Positions 9,924 through 19,562 are shown, counted from the stretch's first letter. The stretch: 64,000 bases of DNA from Gemmatimonadota bacterium (GCA_020161135.1 JAIUOB010000003.1:372001-436000); one strand, 5' to 3'. Numbers and translations are program-made. Notes: generated from the letters alone by a model not told the origin.

Positions 9924-11483
9924 TCAGGCAAGCGCGTACTGCTGGGTCACATCCCGCTGGGCTCCCCGCATGACCAGCTTGATCTCGTCCGGCTTGAGCA
10001 GGGGGTCGTCCCGGAGGTCCAGAGCGAAGCCGGCCATCTTCTCCAGCCGCTTCACGAAGTCGTGTTCCTGCTCGAGCACATGCAGCGCGACCTCGGGGTG
10101 CAGTCGCAGGGTGACCGGCTCCCGCCGCCCCTCCGCGGCCATGCGCCGGACGGCCCGCTCGGTGCGCCGGACGATGGTTTCCGGGGTGAACACGCGCCCG
10201 CTGCCGCTACAGGTGGGGCACGCCTCGGTCATGCTCTGGTAATGGCTCTGCCGCACGCGCTGGCGGGTCATCTCGATGAGGCCGAGATCGGAAACGGCGA
10301 ACGCCTTGGTCCGCGCCCGGTCGCGCCCCAGGTGCGTGCGCAGCTCGTGCAGCACCTTGTCGCGATTCCCCTGCGACTCCATGTCGATGAAGTCGCAGAC
10401 GATGATGCCGCCCACGTCGCGCAACCGGAGTTGGCGGGCGATCTCGCGCGCCGCCTCGGTGTTGGTCTTGAAGATCGTCTTCTCCGGGTCGCGCTTGCCG
10501 GTGTAGCGCCCGGAGTTGACGTCGATGGAGACCAGCGCCTCGGTCTGCTCGATGATGATGTAGCCGCCGCTGGGCAGGTCGCAGCGCCGCTTGAAGAGGT
10601 CGCGGATCTCCGTCTCGATCTCCTCGCGGTCGAAGAGCGGGACCGTGTCCTCGTAGAGCTTCACGCGCTCCACCAGGTCGGGGGCAATCCCCTGCAGGTA
10701 CTCCGTGATCTCGTTGAAGACCTGCTTGGAGTCCACCAGCACCCGTTCGACCTTGGCGCTGAACAGGTCACGCACCAGCCCGCGCGTGACGTTGGTCTCG
10801 CGGTGCACCATGGCGGGCGCGCGCAGGAACTGCGTCTTCCGCTTGATGCGCTTCCAGTTGTTCATGAGCGTGTTGAGCTCTCGCTCGAACGTCTCCTTCG
10901 TCGCGTCTTCGGAGACGGTGCGGACGATGACGCCGCCGGCGTCGTCGGGGAGCATCTCGCCGACCATCGCACGGAGCCGCTGGCGCTCGGAGCGCTCGTC
11001 GATCTTGCGGCTCACGCCGACCTTGGACGCGAACGGCATGTACACCAGGAACCGACCCGCCAGCGAGACCTGCGCCGTGACGCGCGGTCCCTTGGTGGAG
11101 ATGGGCTCCTTTGTGATCTGGACGAGGATGTCCTGGCCACGCTTGAGCAGGTCCTGGATGGGGCGTACTTCGCGGCGACCGCGCCGCCCGCCTCCGCCTC
11201 CGGCCTGCTCATCGGCGTCGTCCTCCTCCTCCTCATCGTCCGAGACCTGCTCGTTCTCCACCACGACATCGGCCGCATGGAGGAACGCAGACTTCTCGGT
11301 GCCGATGTTGACGAAGGCGGCCTGAATGCCGGGCAGCACGGCCTCGACCTTGCCGAGGTACACGTCGCCGACCATGCGGCGCGCGTCGGGACGATCGACC
11401 AGCAGCTCGACGAGCTGGCCGTCCTCCATGATGGCGACCCGCGTCTCCCGAGGGGACGCGTTCACCAGGATTTCTCGCTTCAT
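9924..11483 (-). CDS. rng: Ribonuclease E/G
   Basis: A 519-residue endoribonuclease that processes rRNA and initiates mRNA decay. Residues 1-120 form the N-terminal part with the S1-type domain (GDVYLGKVEAVLPGIQAAFVNIG). An acidic then Gly/Arg-rich insertion (DDEEEEDDADEQ...GGGG) sits inside it around 75-105. The catalytic Asp residues are visible at D321 (VSIDVNSG) and D364 (IVCDFIDM), 43 apart as in E. coli RNase E. CPTCSGSG supplies the zinc-link cysteines for oligomerisation. There is no long degradosome tail, so it is RNase G-sized. ATG 11483 gives MKREILVNA. Confidence 0.93.
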   Translation of the reverse strand: MKREILVNASPRETRVAIMEDGQLVELLVDRPDARRMVGDVYLGKVEAVLPGIQAAFVNIGTEKSAFLHAADVVVENEQVSDDEEEEDDADEQAGGGGGRRGRREVRPIQDLLKRGQDILVQITKEPISTKGPRVTAQVSLAGRFLVYMPFASKVGVSRKIDERSERQRLRAMVGEMLPDDAGGVIVRTVSEDATKETFERELNTLMNNWKRIKRKTQFLRAPAMVHRETNVTRGLVRDLFSAKVERVLVDSKQVFNEITEYLQGIAPDLVERVKLYEDTVPLFDREEIETEIRDLFKRRCDLPSGGYIIIEQTEALVSIDVNSGRYTGKRDPEKTIFKTNTEAAREIARQLRLRDVGGIIVCDFIDMESQGNRDKVLHELRTHLGRDRARTKAFAVSDLGLIEMTRQRVRQSHYQSMTEACPTCSGSGRVFTPETIVRRTERAVRRMAAEGRREPVTLRLHPEVALHVLEQEHDFVKRLEKMAGFALDLRDDPLLKPDEIKLVMRGAQRDVTQQYALA

Positions 11484-11939
11484 TCTCGCGTGCCGCCTGC
11501 ACCCCACGGGTGGCGACTCCACCGGCCGGGACGGCGGCGCACACGGTGAACCTTCGGAGTGACCCGCACGCGCCCGACCGTGAGGACCACGGGGGCAGCG
11601 GAACGGACGATCGTCACAGGGCTCCCCCAGCCGGCCGACGGACCGTTCGGATCAGCCGCGCCGGCGACGCGGCCATCCCGAGCGCAGGCAACGGGAGGCG
11701 CAGAGCGCCGGAGATCGGAACGCGGTGATCCGCGGTCGACGCACACGAGGTGTGTCGGGCGGTGGGACGTGTGGTCGGGTCGGACGGCGGCACGCTGGCC
11801 CCGGCCGGCACGCACCACGAACGCAAACGGCCCGTGAGTCGCACGGGCCGCCGGCGCCGAAAGCGACGGCTACGAACACTTCGGAGGGAACAATACAGGC
11901 CCCGAACGGACCCCACAACCCGATGTGCCCGGGCCGCGG
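11484..11939. other. Long intergenic region upstream of the RNase E/G gene
   Basis: This 456-bp stretch holds no convincing gene: short open frames on both strands have Arg/Pro/Gly-rich translations typical of shadow reading in GC-rich DNA. It should contain the promoter and leader of rng, and on its far side a terminator-like hairpin for the acyl-CoA dehydrogenase gene. E. coli RNase E mRNA is autoregulated through a long structured leader, so a long leader here is plausible, but I see no named motif. Confidence 0.5.
11828..11850 (-). terminator. Terminator-like hairpin after the acyl-CoA dehydrogenase gene
   Basis: A perfect 9-bp stem (11828-11836 with 11842-11850, 5-nt loop), followed on the minus strand by TTTGCGTT. 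It lies about 90 nt past the acyl-CoA dehydrogenase stop. Confidence 0.6.
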
Positions 11940-13154
11940 TCAGGCCAGTTCCTTGAGGAGCGCCCGGGCGATGACCATGCGCTGGATCTCGCTGGTCCCC
12001 TCACCGATCTCACAGATCTTGGCGTCACGCATGTAGCGCTCGACCGGATAGTCGCGCGTGTAGCCGTACCCGCCATGGATCTGGATGGCCTTGATGGTCG
12101 CGCGCATGGCCAGCTCGGAGCAGAAGAGCTTGGCCATGGCCGCCTCCTTGCTGAACGGCTTGCCGTTCTGCGCCAGCCATGCGGCGTGGTAAACGAGATG
12201 CCGCCCGGCCTCGATTTCCGTGGCCATGTCCGAGAGCTGGAACTGGACGCCCTGGAAGTTGGCGATGGCCTGCCCGAACTGCTTGCGCACGCTCGCGTAC
12301 TGCAGCGACTGCTCGAGCGCCCCCTGCGCGATGCCCACGGAGAGCGACGCAATGCCGATGCGTCCCGCATCGAGCGTCTTCATGAAGTTGACGAACCCGA
12401 GTCCCTCGGTGCCGAGGAGGTTCTCGGCCGGCACTTCGACGTTGTCGAAGAGGAGCTCGCGCGTGTCGGAGGCGCGCCACCCGAGCTTGTCCTCCTTCTT
12501 GCCGGCGGTGAAGCCCTTCATGTTCGGCAGGGATTCATCATGCCCCACGCCGTGCACGCGGCAGGCCTCGAGATCGACGCTGTCCTTGGTGAGGATGAAG
12601 CTCGAGATGCCCTTGGTGCCCTTCGACGGATCCGTGACGGCCGTGACGACGAAGATCTCGCCGACTCCCGCATGCGTGATGAAGCGCTTGCTGCCGTTGA
12701 GGATGTAGTGGTCACCCTTGCGCACCGCGGTGGTGCGCGTGCCGCCGGCGTCACTGCCCGCCCCTTCCTCGGTGAGGCCGAACCCACCCAACACCTTGCC
12801 GCTCGCGAGCAGGGGCACGTAGCGGGCCTTCTGCGCCGGCGTGCCGAAGTTGACGATGGGCGACGTGCCGAGCGTGGTGTGGGCGCTGATCGTGATGGAG
12901 TGCGACGCGCAGACCTTGGCGAGCTCCTCGATGGCGATCATGAAGCTGATCGTGTCAAAGCCGGCTCCCCCGAGCTCCTCCGGCCACGGCACACCGAGCA
13001 ACCCCAGCTCGCCCATGCGCTTGACGTTCTCCCACGGAAACGTCGAGGCTTCGTCGTGCTGCGCGGCAACCGGGGCCACGTGATCGTGGGCGAAGGCGCG
13101 CACCATGTCACGTACGGCGAGGTGCTGTTCGTCGAAATAAAGGCTGTCGTCCAT
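11940..13154 (-). CDS. Acyl-CoA dehydrogenase, short/branched-chain type
   Basis: A 404-residue FAD flavoenzyme of fatty or branched-chain acyl-CoA oxidation, passing electrons to ETF. Both family signatures are present: [14 protein letters not shown] (flavin/substrate contact) and [16 protein letters not shown] near the C-terminus. The candidate catalytic base is E385 in GEGTSEIQR, the position used by medium- and short-chain enzymes rather than the isovaleryl-CoA type. ATG 13154 gives [11 protein letters not shown]. It is a single gene bounded by hairpins on both sides. Substrate chain length is not certain; it could serve the branched acyl-CoA module at 17-25 kb. Confidence 0.92.
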   Translation of the reverse strand: MDDSLYFDEQHLAVRDMVRAFAHDHVAPVAAQHDEASTFPWENVKRMGELGLLGVPWPEELGGAGFDTISFMIAIEELAKVCASHSITISAHTTLGTSPIVNFGTPAQKARYVPLLASGKVLGGFGLTEEGAGSDAGGTRTTAVRKGDHYILNGSKRFITHAGVGEIFVVTAVTDPSKGTKGISSFILTKDSVDLEACRVHGVGHDESLPNMKGFTAGKKEDKLGWRASDTRELLFDNVEVPAENLLGTEGLGFVNFMKTLDAGRIGIASLSVGIAQGALEQSLQYASVRKQFGQAIANFQGVQFQLSDMATEIEAGRHLVYHAAWLAQNGKPFSKEAAMAKLFCSELAMRATIKAIQIHGGYGYTRDYPVERYMRDAKICEIGEGTSEIQRMVIARALLKELA

Positions 13155-13190
13155 CGGGTCGGAGGCGGGGCAGAGGCGGGAAGGAACGGT

Positions 13191-13208
13191 TCGTCACGAA
13201 GGTGACGA
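13191..13208 (-). other. Small hairpin between recQ and the acyl-CoA dehydrogenase gene
   Basis: A perfect 7-bp stem with a 4-nt loop (13191-13197 with 13202-13208). On the minus strand the loop is CTTC closed by C-G, a stable tetraloop-like form. It could end recQ transcription or sit in the leader of the dehydrogenase mRNA. Confidence 0.35.
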
Positions 13209-13218
13209 GGGGCCGACG

Positions 13219-15000
13219 TCAGCAGCAACGGTCACAGCCGCCGCAGGGATCGCGGACGTCGGCGTCCCCGAAATAGCGCAGGACGAACGCGCGTCGGCAA
13301 TGGTGGGTGCGGGCGTAGCGCTCCATCGCGTCGAGTCGGGCCACGTCCGCCCGTCGACGTCGCTCGAGCGCCGCGAAGTCGAGCGGCACCTCGAGCGTGC
13401 CGCGCACCCGAGGATCGAGACGGACGCCGTCGCCCCTGCGTTGCCATGTCACGAACTGCTCCGCCGCGAGCCGTTCGATTACCGGGACGAGCGCCCGCGC
13501 GCCACCCAGCGTCCGTGGCAGGGCGTCGAGATCGATGACGGCGCCGCGCTCGAGATGCGCGCCGGCGAGCTGCCAGCAGGCGCGGAGGAAGTCGCGTTCG
13601 GCGGCGCGCCCGCCGCGCAGCTCGCGACGGACGCGAACCGGCGACGCCAGCAGCCGGAGCGTGCCAACCGCACGTGCTGCCAACTCCACCGCGACGACGC
13701 CGCTCCGGACCAGCGCCCGCATCGCCGCGGCCCCCTGTCTCGGGCCGATCTCTGCGGGCAGGCGTCGGACCAGGGCGTCCGGTGACAGCGCCACGTGACC
13801 ATCCCGCGTCGCGTGCTGACGCAGGACGCGCCAGAGCGATTCCACCGCGACACGCGACGGATGCGTGCCGTCGAGAAAGAACTCGTGCGTGCGCCGGTCC
13901 TGCGTGCCGTGGAGGAGCAGGCACCGCCCGGGAAGGCCATCGCGTCCCGCGCGTCCGGCCTCCTGGTAGTAAGCCTCGAGCGAGCCAGGCATGGCGTGAT
14001 GCACCACGAGGCGCACGTCGGGCTTGTCGATGCCCATGCCAAAGGCGTTGGTGGCGACAATGATGCGGGCGCGATCCGTCATGAAGGCGTCCTGCGCCCG
14101 CGCTCGGAGACGATCATCAAGGCCGCCATGATAGGCGATAGCGCGCAGGTGGGCGCGCAGCAGCGTGGCCGTCACGCGCTCGACGGCCGTGCGCGTCGAG
14201 GCGTAGACCACGGCGGCACCGTCGGAGTCGCGGAGCCATCGGACGGCCGTCGCGTCGCGTTCGTGCGCGGTGGACGCCGACACCACGTGGTACGTGAGGT
14301 TGGTGCGATCGAAGCCGCCGATGACCACGGTCGGCGACCGCAATCCGAGTTGCTGTGCGATGTCGCGTTGCACACCGGGCGTCGCCGTCGCGGTGAGTGC
14401 GACCGTCTGCGGACTCCCCAAACGCTCTCGCATCACGCCGAGCCGTCGATAGCTGGGGCGGAAGTCGTGTCCCCACTCGCTGATGCAGTGGGCCTCATCG
14501 ACGGCGAGGAGGGCGACGCCGATGTCGGCGAGTTGCTGCAGTGTGCGCCCGGCCTCGATGCGCTCGGGCGCGAGATAGAGCATGGTGAGCGCCCCGTCGC
14601 GTGCGCGCGCCATGCGGTGGGCGGCCTCGGTCGTGGAGAGTGTGCTGTTGAGGAAGGTCGCCGCGATGCCGCGGCGCTCGAGTGCCGCGACCTGGTCGGT
14701 CATGAGACTGATCAGGGGGCTGACCACCACCGTGAGTCCCGGGCGCATGAGCGCGGGCACCTGATAGCAGAGTGACTTCCCTCCCCCGGTCGGGAGCACG
14801 ATGAGTGCGTCGCGCCCGGCGACCACCGCTTCGACGGCGCGACGTTGCGGGGCGCGAAAGTCCGGGTAGCCGAAGTGGCGGAGCAGCGTGGCGCGTGCGG
14901 CCGCAAGCGGATCCGCCGCAAGCGGATCGGCCGCAAGCGGGTCCGCCGAGTCGGGCGTGACCCGTGCGGGTGCGACGTCGGGAGCGCTGGGCGACGGCAT
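13219..15000 (-). CDS. recQ: RecQ-family ATP-dependent DNA helicase
   Basis: A 593-residue superfamily 2 helicase acting in recombination and fork repair. The helicase core shows the Q-motif (FGYPDFRAPQ), Walker A LPTGGGKS, the DEAH box in VDEAHCISEWGHDFR, TATATP and QEAGRAGRDG. The protein ends in a Cys-rich tail (CGGCDRCC plus an upstream HHC), so it has a zinc-binding region at the extreme C-terminus and no HRDC domain. ATG 15000 is preferred; a GTG at 15030 would add 10 residues. The N-terminus carries a threefold ADPLA repeat encoded by tandem 15-bp DNA. Confidence 0.9.
   Translation of the reverse strand: MPSPSAPDVAPARVTPDSADPLAADPLAADPLAAARATLLRHFGYPDFRAPQRRAVEAVVAGRDALIVLPTGGGKSLCYQVPALMRPGLTVVVSPLISLMTDQVAALERRGIAATFLNSTLSTTEAAHRMARARDGALTMLYLAPERIEAGRTLQQLADIGVALLAVDEAHCISEWGHDFRPSYRRLGVMRERLGSPQTVALTATATPGVQRDIAQQLGLRSPTVVIGGFDRTNLTYHVVSASTAHERDATAVRWLRDSDGAAVVYASTRTAVERVTATLLRAHLRAIAYHGGLDDRLRARAQDAFMTDRARIIVATNAFGMGIDKPDVRLVVHHAMPGSLEAYYQEAGRAGRDGLPGRCLLLHGTQDRRTHEFFLDGTHPSRVAVESLWRVLRQHATRDGHVALSPDALVRRLPAEIGPRQGAAAMRALVRSGVVAVELAARAVGTLRLLASPVRVRRELRGGRAAERDFLRACWQLAGAHLERGAVIDLDALPRTLGGARALVPVIERLAAEQFVTWQRRGDGVRLDPRVRGTLEVPLDFAALERRRRADVARLDAMERYARTHHCRRAFVLRYFGDADVRDPCGGCDRCC
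14900..14944 (-). repeat. Three tandem 15-bp repeats in the recQ 5' end
   Basis: Three head-to-tail copies of a 15-bp unit (GCCGCAAGCGGATCC on the plus strand, two copies with one or two changes) at 14900-14914, 14915-14929 and 14930-14944. They encode in frame three ADPLA pentapeptides before the helicase core. Copy-number change would keep the frame. Confidence 0.85.
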
Positions 15001-15073
15001 GCGACACGCTACCGTCTGCCCCTGGCGCACACGGCATGGATTGCACGCACGTCTACCCGTTCTGTTGCGTCGT

Positions 15074-15104
15074 GCCTCGCGCGGTGTGAAACGCCGCGCG
15101 AGGC
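15074..15104 (-). terminator. Very stable hairpin between recQ and the U32-family gene
   Basis: A 14-bp stem with one G-T pair and a GAA loop (15074-15087 with 15091-15104). It lies just past the end of the U32-family gene and upstream of recQ, in the only gap between them. No U-tract follows on either strand, so it may act as a transcript-stabilising or weak termination structure. Confidence 0.5.
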
Positions 15105-15129
15105 GGCGGGGTCACGCGCGACGCGCCCG

Positions 15130-17640
15130 TCAGACGGCGCGTGCGAAGTGGCCGCGCGTGTATTCGTTGTCGAGCAGTCGGCGGGCGACGCCGGTCGGCG
15201 GGGCATCACCCCGGGCGAGCGCGTCGAGGGCGGTGCGATAGGCCCGCACCAACTCGGCGACCGGATCGCCCGGGACATTGAACACCATCTGATAGCCGCG
15301 CAGCCCGTGCGCCCACAACGCCGGCAGGAACTCCGTGGCGTCGATGGGGCGGGAGTGCAGCAGACGATTGCGACAGGCGCTGTCGGTCGCCACCGCGAAG
15401 GTGTACCCGGTAGGGTCGGTCAGGGAGACGTGCGGGTGCTTCTGCACGCAGAGGTCGCGACAGGTGGTGGGCTCGCGATCGAACGCGGCGCTCAGCACGC
15501 AGTGCTCGATCGTCATGCCCTCCGGCCGACCGTACACGAGCACATCGAACCCGCGCCCCTGCCACGGCGCCACGAGTTGGCCCAGCTCCCCCTCGGTGAG
15601 CTCGATCGATGCGACGACACGCGAGGCGCCCAGCTCGAACAGCAGTGCGGCCGTATGCGCGTTGAAGACGTTCGTGGCGTAATCGGCAATGACATCGTGC
15701 CCGGCGCCGCCCAGCTCCGCAACGAGGCCGAGATGTCCGGAGAGGAGCGGCAGCTCCAGCGCGAGCCACTTGTCGAGGCGCGAGCGCTCTTCGGGGCGCG
15801 CGATCGACGGCGTGCGCAGGCGCAGCGTGACGCCCTGTCCCGCGAGCTCATCGCGCAGCGCACGCACGCGCGCGAGCGGCGGCGTGGGATGGCGCAGGAA
15901 GGGGTCGAGCACCACCTCGGTGGCACCGCCCGCCGCCGCGGCCCGTGCGTCGTCGAGATCGTAGACGATGGCGCGAAGCGCGAGCGCGTCCCCCGCCGCT
16001 GCGCCTTCTGCGGGAGTCGCTCCCGGTACCTCGTCGATGGCGGACGCGATCGACGCCTGACGCACGGCGGCATCGCTCATGGCCCCCCATCCGCGCTGCT
16101 CGTCGAGCTGCGCCACCGCATCCTGTCGCAGGCGATTGAGCTCGCTGACCGGCACGAACAAGCCGTCCCCGAGCCCGGCGACGTCGAGCGCCCCCAGTCG
16201 ATAGGCCGTACCGCCCAGGCGACCGAACTGTTCGCGTAGCTGTGTGTGGTCGAGCGCCCGCTTGCTGGCCGGCGCGAGGGGCACCTCACCGCGCACGGTG
16301 ACTTCGATGTCGTCGGCGCGCCAGACGGTCTTGAGCGGGCCACCGGCGTGCCCGAAGCAGCGCACATCGAGACGCGTGAGTCCGACGCGATCGGGGACGG
16401 GCACGTGGGCGTACGACGCCTGCGCCGACGCGAGCAGCGTCGCGTCGCTGGTGCGCACGACGCGCCACCCCTCCGGGACGCGCGTGGCGCGGAGCCCGCT
16501 GCGGACGGTGATGGCGAGGCGATGCACGCCCTCGGCCACGTCAAGCACGCGCACCTGCTGGACCGTGCCCCCGAGCGACGCCGCGCTTCCCTCATCGGGT
16601 GCTTCGAAGCCGAGTCCGTCGCCCACGGCGAGGGGATGCGAGACCTCGACCACGAGCTCGTCGCCCGTCACGCTGCGCACGACGCCCACCGGGAGACCGC
16701 GATTGTCGGGCTGCGTGCGCGTGATGTACTCACGTCCCTGCCGGCCACCGTACATGCCGCCGGTGTTGCCGCGGCTGAAGATCTGGACGAGCGGCTCCAC
16801 CTCGTCGACGGTGGGCGCATGCGCGGCCTCGCCGCGCGCGAGGCCGTCGAGCCAGCCGCGATACGCCCTGGTGACGGTGGCGACGTACTCGGGCTTCTTC
16901 TTGCGCCCCTCGACCTTGAGGCACCCGATGCCCAGCTTGGCGATGGACGCGAGGTGCTCGTGCGCCGCGAGGTCCTTGGTCGAGATGAGGTAGCCAGAGT
17001 CGAGCTGGGCACCGCTGTCATCGTCGCGGAGGGTGTAGTCCTTGCGGCACGACTGGGCGCACGACCCCCGATTGGCAGAGCGCTCACTGATCATCCCGGA
17101 CATGAAGCACTGGCCGGAGTACGAGATGCAGAGCGCGCCGTGCACGAACGTCTCGAGCGACAGCCCGGGCACGGCCTGCCGAATGGCGGCGATGTCCGGG
17201 AGGGTGTTCTCACGGGCGAGCACGACCCGCTCGACGCCCAACCGCTCCATGACGCGCGCCCCCGCGACGTCGTGCACCGTCATCTGCGCCGAGCCGTGCA
17301 CTTCGAGCTGCGGGTACACCTGACGAATGAGGCGTACGACGCCCAGATCCTGCACGATGGCGGCATCGATGCCGCGGTCGACACACTCGCCCAGGTACGC
17401 CAGCGCCTCCGCCAGTTCGTGCGGCTTGATGAGCACGTTGAACGTGAGGTACACCCGCACGCCACGGGCATGCGCGATGGCGCAGGCCTGCGCGAGCTCG
17501 TCGAGGGATAGCTGGGCGCCTTCGTCGCGCGCATTGTACATGGACGCGCCGAGGTAGACCGCGTTGGCGCCGTTGGCCACGGCGGCACGGACGGCATCGA
17601 CGGATCCAGCGGGGGCGAGCAGTTCCGGGACGGGGCGCAT
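15130..17640 (-). CDS. U32 family protein (RlhA-like 23S rRNA hydroxylation family)
   Basis: An 836-residue protein of the collagenase-like U32 family. The signature ETFVHGALCISYSGQCFMSG is present near residues 165-185, followed by further cysteines (NRGSCAQSCRKDY) and KVEGRKKKPEYV. Family members such as E. coli RlhA take part in hydroxylating a 23S rRNA cytidine, and others in tRNA or ubiquinone hydroxylation, rather than proteolysis. A long C-terminal region (beyond about 400) with a DUF3656-like layout makes it larger than the short U32 proteins. ATG 17640 gives MRPVPELLAPAGS. It is last in the long minus-strand run. Confidence 0.85.
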   Translation of the reverse strand: MRPVPELLAPAGSVDAVRAAVANGANAVYLGASMYNARDEGAQLSLDELAQACAIAHARGVRVYLTFNVLIKPHELAEALAYLGECVDRGIDAAIVQDLGVVRLIRQVYPQLEVHGSAQMTVHDVAGARVMERLGVERVVLARENTLPDIAAIRQAVPGLSLETFVHGALCISYSGQCFMSGMISERSANRGSCAQSCRKDYTLRDDDSGAQLDSGYLISTKDLAAHEHLASIAKLGIGCLKVEGRKKKPEYVATVTRAYRGWLDGLARGEAAHAPTVDEVEPLVQIFSRGNTGGMYGGRQGREYITRTQPDNRGLPVGVVRSVTGDELVVEVSHPLAVGDGLGFEAPDEGSAASLGGTVQQVRVLDVAEGVHRLAITVRSGLRATRVPEGWRVVRTSDATLLASAQASYAHVPVPDRVGLTRLDVRCFGHAGGPLKTVWRADDIEVTVRGEVPLAPASKRALDHTQLREQFGRLGGTAYRLGALDVAGLGDGLFVPVSELNRLRQDAVAQLDEQRGWGAMSDAAVRQASIASAIDEVPGATPAEGAAAGDALALRAIVYDLDDARAAAAGGATEVVLDPFLRHPTPPLARVRALRDELAGQGVTLRLRTPSIARPEERSRLDKWLALELPLLSGHLGLVAELGGAGHDVIADYATNVFNAHTAALLFELGASRVVASIELTEGELGQLVAPWQGRGFDVLVYGRPEGMTIEHCVLSAAFDREPTTCRDLCVQKHPHVSLTDPTGYTFAVATDSACRNRLLHSRPIDATEFLPALWAHGLRGYQMVFNVPGDPVAELVRAYRTALDALARGDAPPTGVARRLLDNEYTRGHFARAV

Positions 17641-17663
17641 CCCGGACAATCTAACGGGGCCGG

Positions 17664-17813
17664 TCAGCCCCGTGGCTTCACGAAGCGGAGCAACAGGGCG
17701 AGGGCGACGAACGCGATGCCGGCATAGCGCGCCATGTCCTGCCCGGTGCGCATCGCGAACGCGAAGGCGCTGATGCCGGCGACGAGCAGGAGAATGCGCA
17801 GACGAACGATCAC
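17664..17813 (-). CDS. 49-residue two-segment membrane protein
   Basis: A small gene starting at GTG 17813, 7 bp after the stop of the AtuA-like C-terminal protein gene. The product has two hydrophobic stretches (LRILLLVAGISAFAFAM and GIAFVALALLLRFV) joined by a short polar loop (RTGQDMARY), with a basic end KPRG. I do not recognise it. The clean hydrophobic pattern and position in the run support a real gene, but no homologue is asserted. Confidence 0.55.
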   Translation of the reverse strand: MIVRLRILLLVAGISAFAFAMRTGQDMARYAGIAFVALALLLRFVKPRG

Positions 17814-17820
17814 GTGCGGC

Positions 17821-18174
17821 TCAGGAGGCCGCCGGGAGGCCAGCTGCCTGGGCCTCGGCGTCGGGCACGTCGATGACCATGCGGAGGAGCGCGGTGGAAT
17901 AGACCTTGCCTTGGGCGTCGGTCTTGAGCGAGAGCGTGCCGCCGCCGTCGAGCGCGCCGTGCAGCAGGAAGTTGAGCGCGCCGAGATTGGGCAGCTCGAA
18001 GCGTACGACGTCGCCGGTGATCTGGCCGGCAAAGTGACGGGCGACGGCGTCGCGCGTGACGTAGCGCTCGAGGGTGGCGTACCACGCCGGCTGCAGGGCG
18101 ATGAGGCCGACGTTGGCGGTGTCGCCCTTGTCGCCGCTGCGGGCGTGCGCGATGTCGAGGAGACGAACGAGCAT
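17821..18174 (-). CDS. AtuA-like C-terminal domain protein
   Basis: A 117-residue protein beginning MLVRLLDIAHARSGDKGDTAN, the start of the domain found at the C-terminus of AtuA-family proteins in which both parts are fused. Here it is a separate gene 8 bp after the AtuA-like gene, so the two probably work as a complex. AtuA belongs to the acyclic terpene (citronellol/geranyl) utilisation set; its biochemical function is not well established. ATG 18174. Confidence 0.8.
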   Translation of the reverse strand: MLVRLLDIAHARSGDKGDTANVGLIALQPAWYATLERYVTRDAVARHFAGQITGDVVRFELPNLGALNFLLHGALDGGGTLSLKTDAQGKVYSTALLRMVIDVPDAEAQAAGLPAAS

Positions 18175-18182
18175 GAGGGCTC

Positions 18183-19562
18183 CTACTCCGCGATGCGGAC
18201 GGCGGTGGTGACGGCGCGCTTGTCGAGCAGCGCGGGCCAGTAAGCGACGATCTCCTCGACCTTGGGGCGTCCGCCGGCAAAGCCGGTCACGCTGGGCGGC
18301 CCATTGAGCACGAGCGGCGCGATCTCGCGGGTGAAGCGCTCGACGGCCGCGCGGTCGCTGCCGCGCACACCGATGCGGTACTGCACCTCGGGTGCGTTTC
18401 GCCCATCGCCGGCAAGGGCACCGTGGGTGGCCGTCGCCCCCACGAACTCGCTGAGCACCTGGTCGAAGCGCAGGCCGAGTCGGTCGAGACGCTCGCGCAA
18501 CACACGGTCGGCGAGTTGTGCCTTCTCCATGGCGTCGGGCCAGGCATACACCAGCGACCCGACCGCCTTGAAGCCCGCGCGATAGGCGATCGAGACCTTG
18601 AGGAACGGCGTCGGCGGACCGCCCGTGATGCCGTGCACGCGCACGCGATTCTCGCCGTCGGCCGCCAGGCGAATGCTGGTGAAGTCGGCGACCACGTCGG
18701 GCGTGATGTAGGCGTGCGGATCTCCCATCTCGTACACGAGCTGCTCGGTGACACTGGGGACGCTCACGCGACCGCCCGTGCCCGGATGCTTCGTGATGAC
18801 GAACGTGCCGTCGGCACGCGCGTCGGCAATGGGATACCCGACGTTCGCCAGGTCGGGAATCGTGCGCCAGTCATGGAGGCAGTTGCCGCCGCTGCACTGC
18901 GCGCCGCACTCGAGGATGTGTCCCGCGACAATGCCAGCCGCGAGGCGATTCCAGTCGTCGGCCGCCCAGCCGAACTCGTGACGCAACGGCGCCATGGTGA
19001 GCGCGGTGTCGGTGCTGCGGCCGGTGACGACGACGTTCGCCCCTTGCTCGAGCGCCTGCACGATGGGTGTCGAGCCGATGTACGCGTTGGCCGACAGCAC
19101 GTGAGGCCGGATGGTGGCCAGCGGCTCGCCGGTGTCCATGTTCTTGAGCTCGTGCCCTGCGGCCATGAGCTCATCGAGTCGGCCGAGGATATCGTCGCCG
19201 GTCACGACGCCGACGCGGATCCTGCCGCGCACGCCATGCTTCGAGGCCGCCTCGAGCACCGCATCGGCGCAGGCATCGGGGTTCACGCCGCCGGCATTGG
19301 CGATCACCTTGACGCCGCGCTCCGCGACGGCGGGAAACACGCTCTCCATGGCGCCGATGAAGTCGCGCGCGTAGCCCATCCGGGGGTCGCGTTCCTTCTG
19401 CTTCTGCACGATGGACATCGTGACTTCGGCGAGATAGTCGAGCATCAGGTAGTCGACATCACCGCCTTCGACCTGGCGCCGGGGCGCCTCGAGCCAATCG
19501 CCCCAGAAGCCCTGGCCACTGGCGACGCGCACGACGTCCTTGCCCGTCCGGTTGCTGCTCAT
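18183..19562 (-). CDS. AtuA-like (DUF1446) protein
   Basis: A 459-residue cytosolic protein with the DUF1446/AtuA N-terminus ([12 protein letters not shown]) and the conserved ADYLAE-like [15 protein letters not shown] and [12 protein letters not shown] motifs. In acyclic terpene and some branched-chain catabolic clusters AtuA sits with acyl-CoA carboxylase subunits, exactly as here. ATG 19562 overlaps the carboxyltransferase stop as ATGA. The C-terminal AtuA domain is encoded by the next gene. The reaction is not known to me with confidence. Confidence 0.85.
   Translation of the reverse strand: MSSNRTGKDVVRVASGQGFWGDWLEAPRRQVEGGDVDYLMLDYLAEVTMSIVQKQKERDPRMGYARDFIGAMESVFPAVAERGVKVIANAGGVNPDACADAVLEAASKHGVRGRIRVGVVTGDDILGRLDELMAAGHELKNMDTGEPLATIRPHVLSANAYIGSTPIVQALEQGANVVVTGRSTDTALTMAPLRHEFGWAADDWNRLAAGIVAGHILECGAQCSGGNCLHDWRTIPDLANVGYPIADARADGTFVITKHPGTGGRVSVPSVTEQLVYEMGDPHAYITPDVVADFTSIRLAADGENRVRVHGITGGPPTPFLKVSIAYRAGFKAVGSLVYAWPDAMEKAQLADRVLRERLDRLGLRFDQVLSEFVGATATHGALAGDGRNAPEVQYRIGVRGSDRAAVERFTREIAPLVLNGPPSVTGFAGGRPKVEEIVAYWPALLDKRAVTTAVRIAE

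Noticed and set aside
11559..11837. 92-residue plus-strand open frame in the gap upstream of rng
   Set aside because: Low-complexity Arg/Thr/Pro translation, no ribosome binding site, and it crosses a terminator-like hairpin.
16246..17511. 421-residue plus-strand open frame opposite the U32-family gene
   Set aside because: Shadow of a well-conserved minus-strand protein; no recognisable motifs in its own translation.
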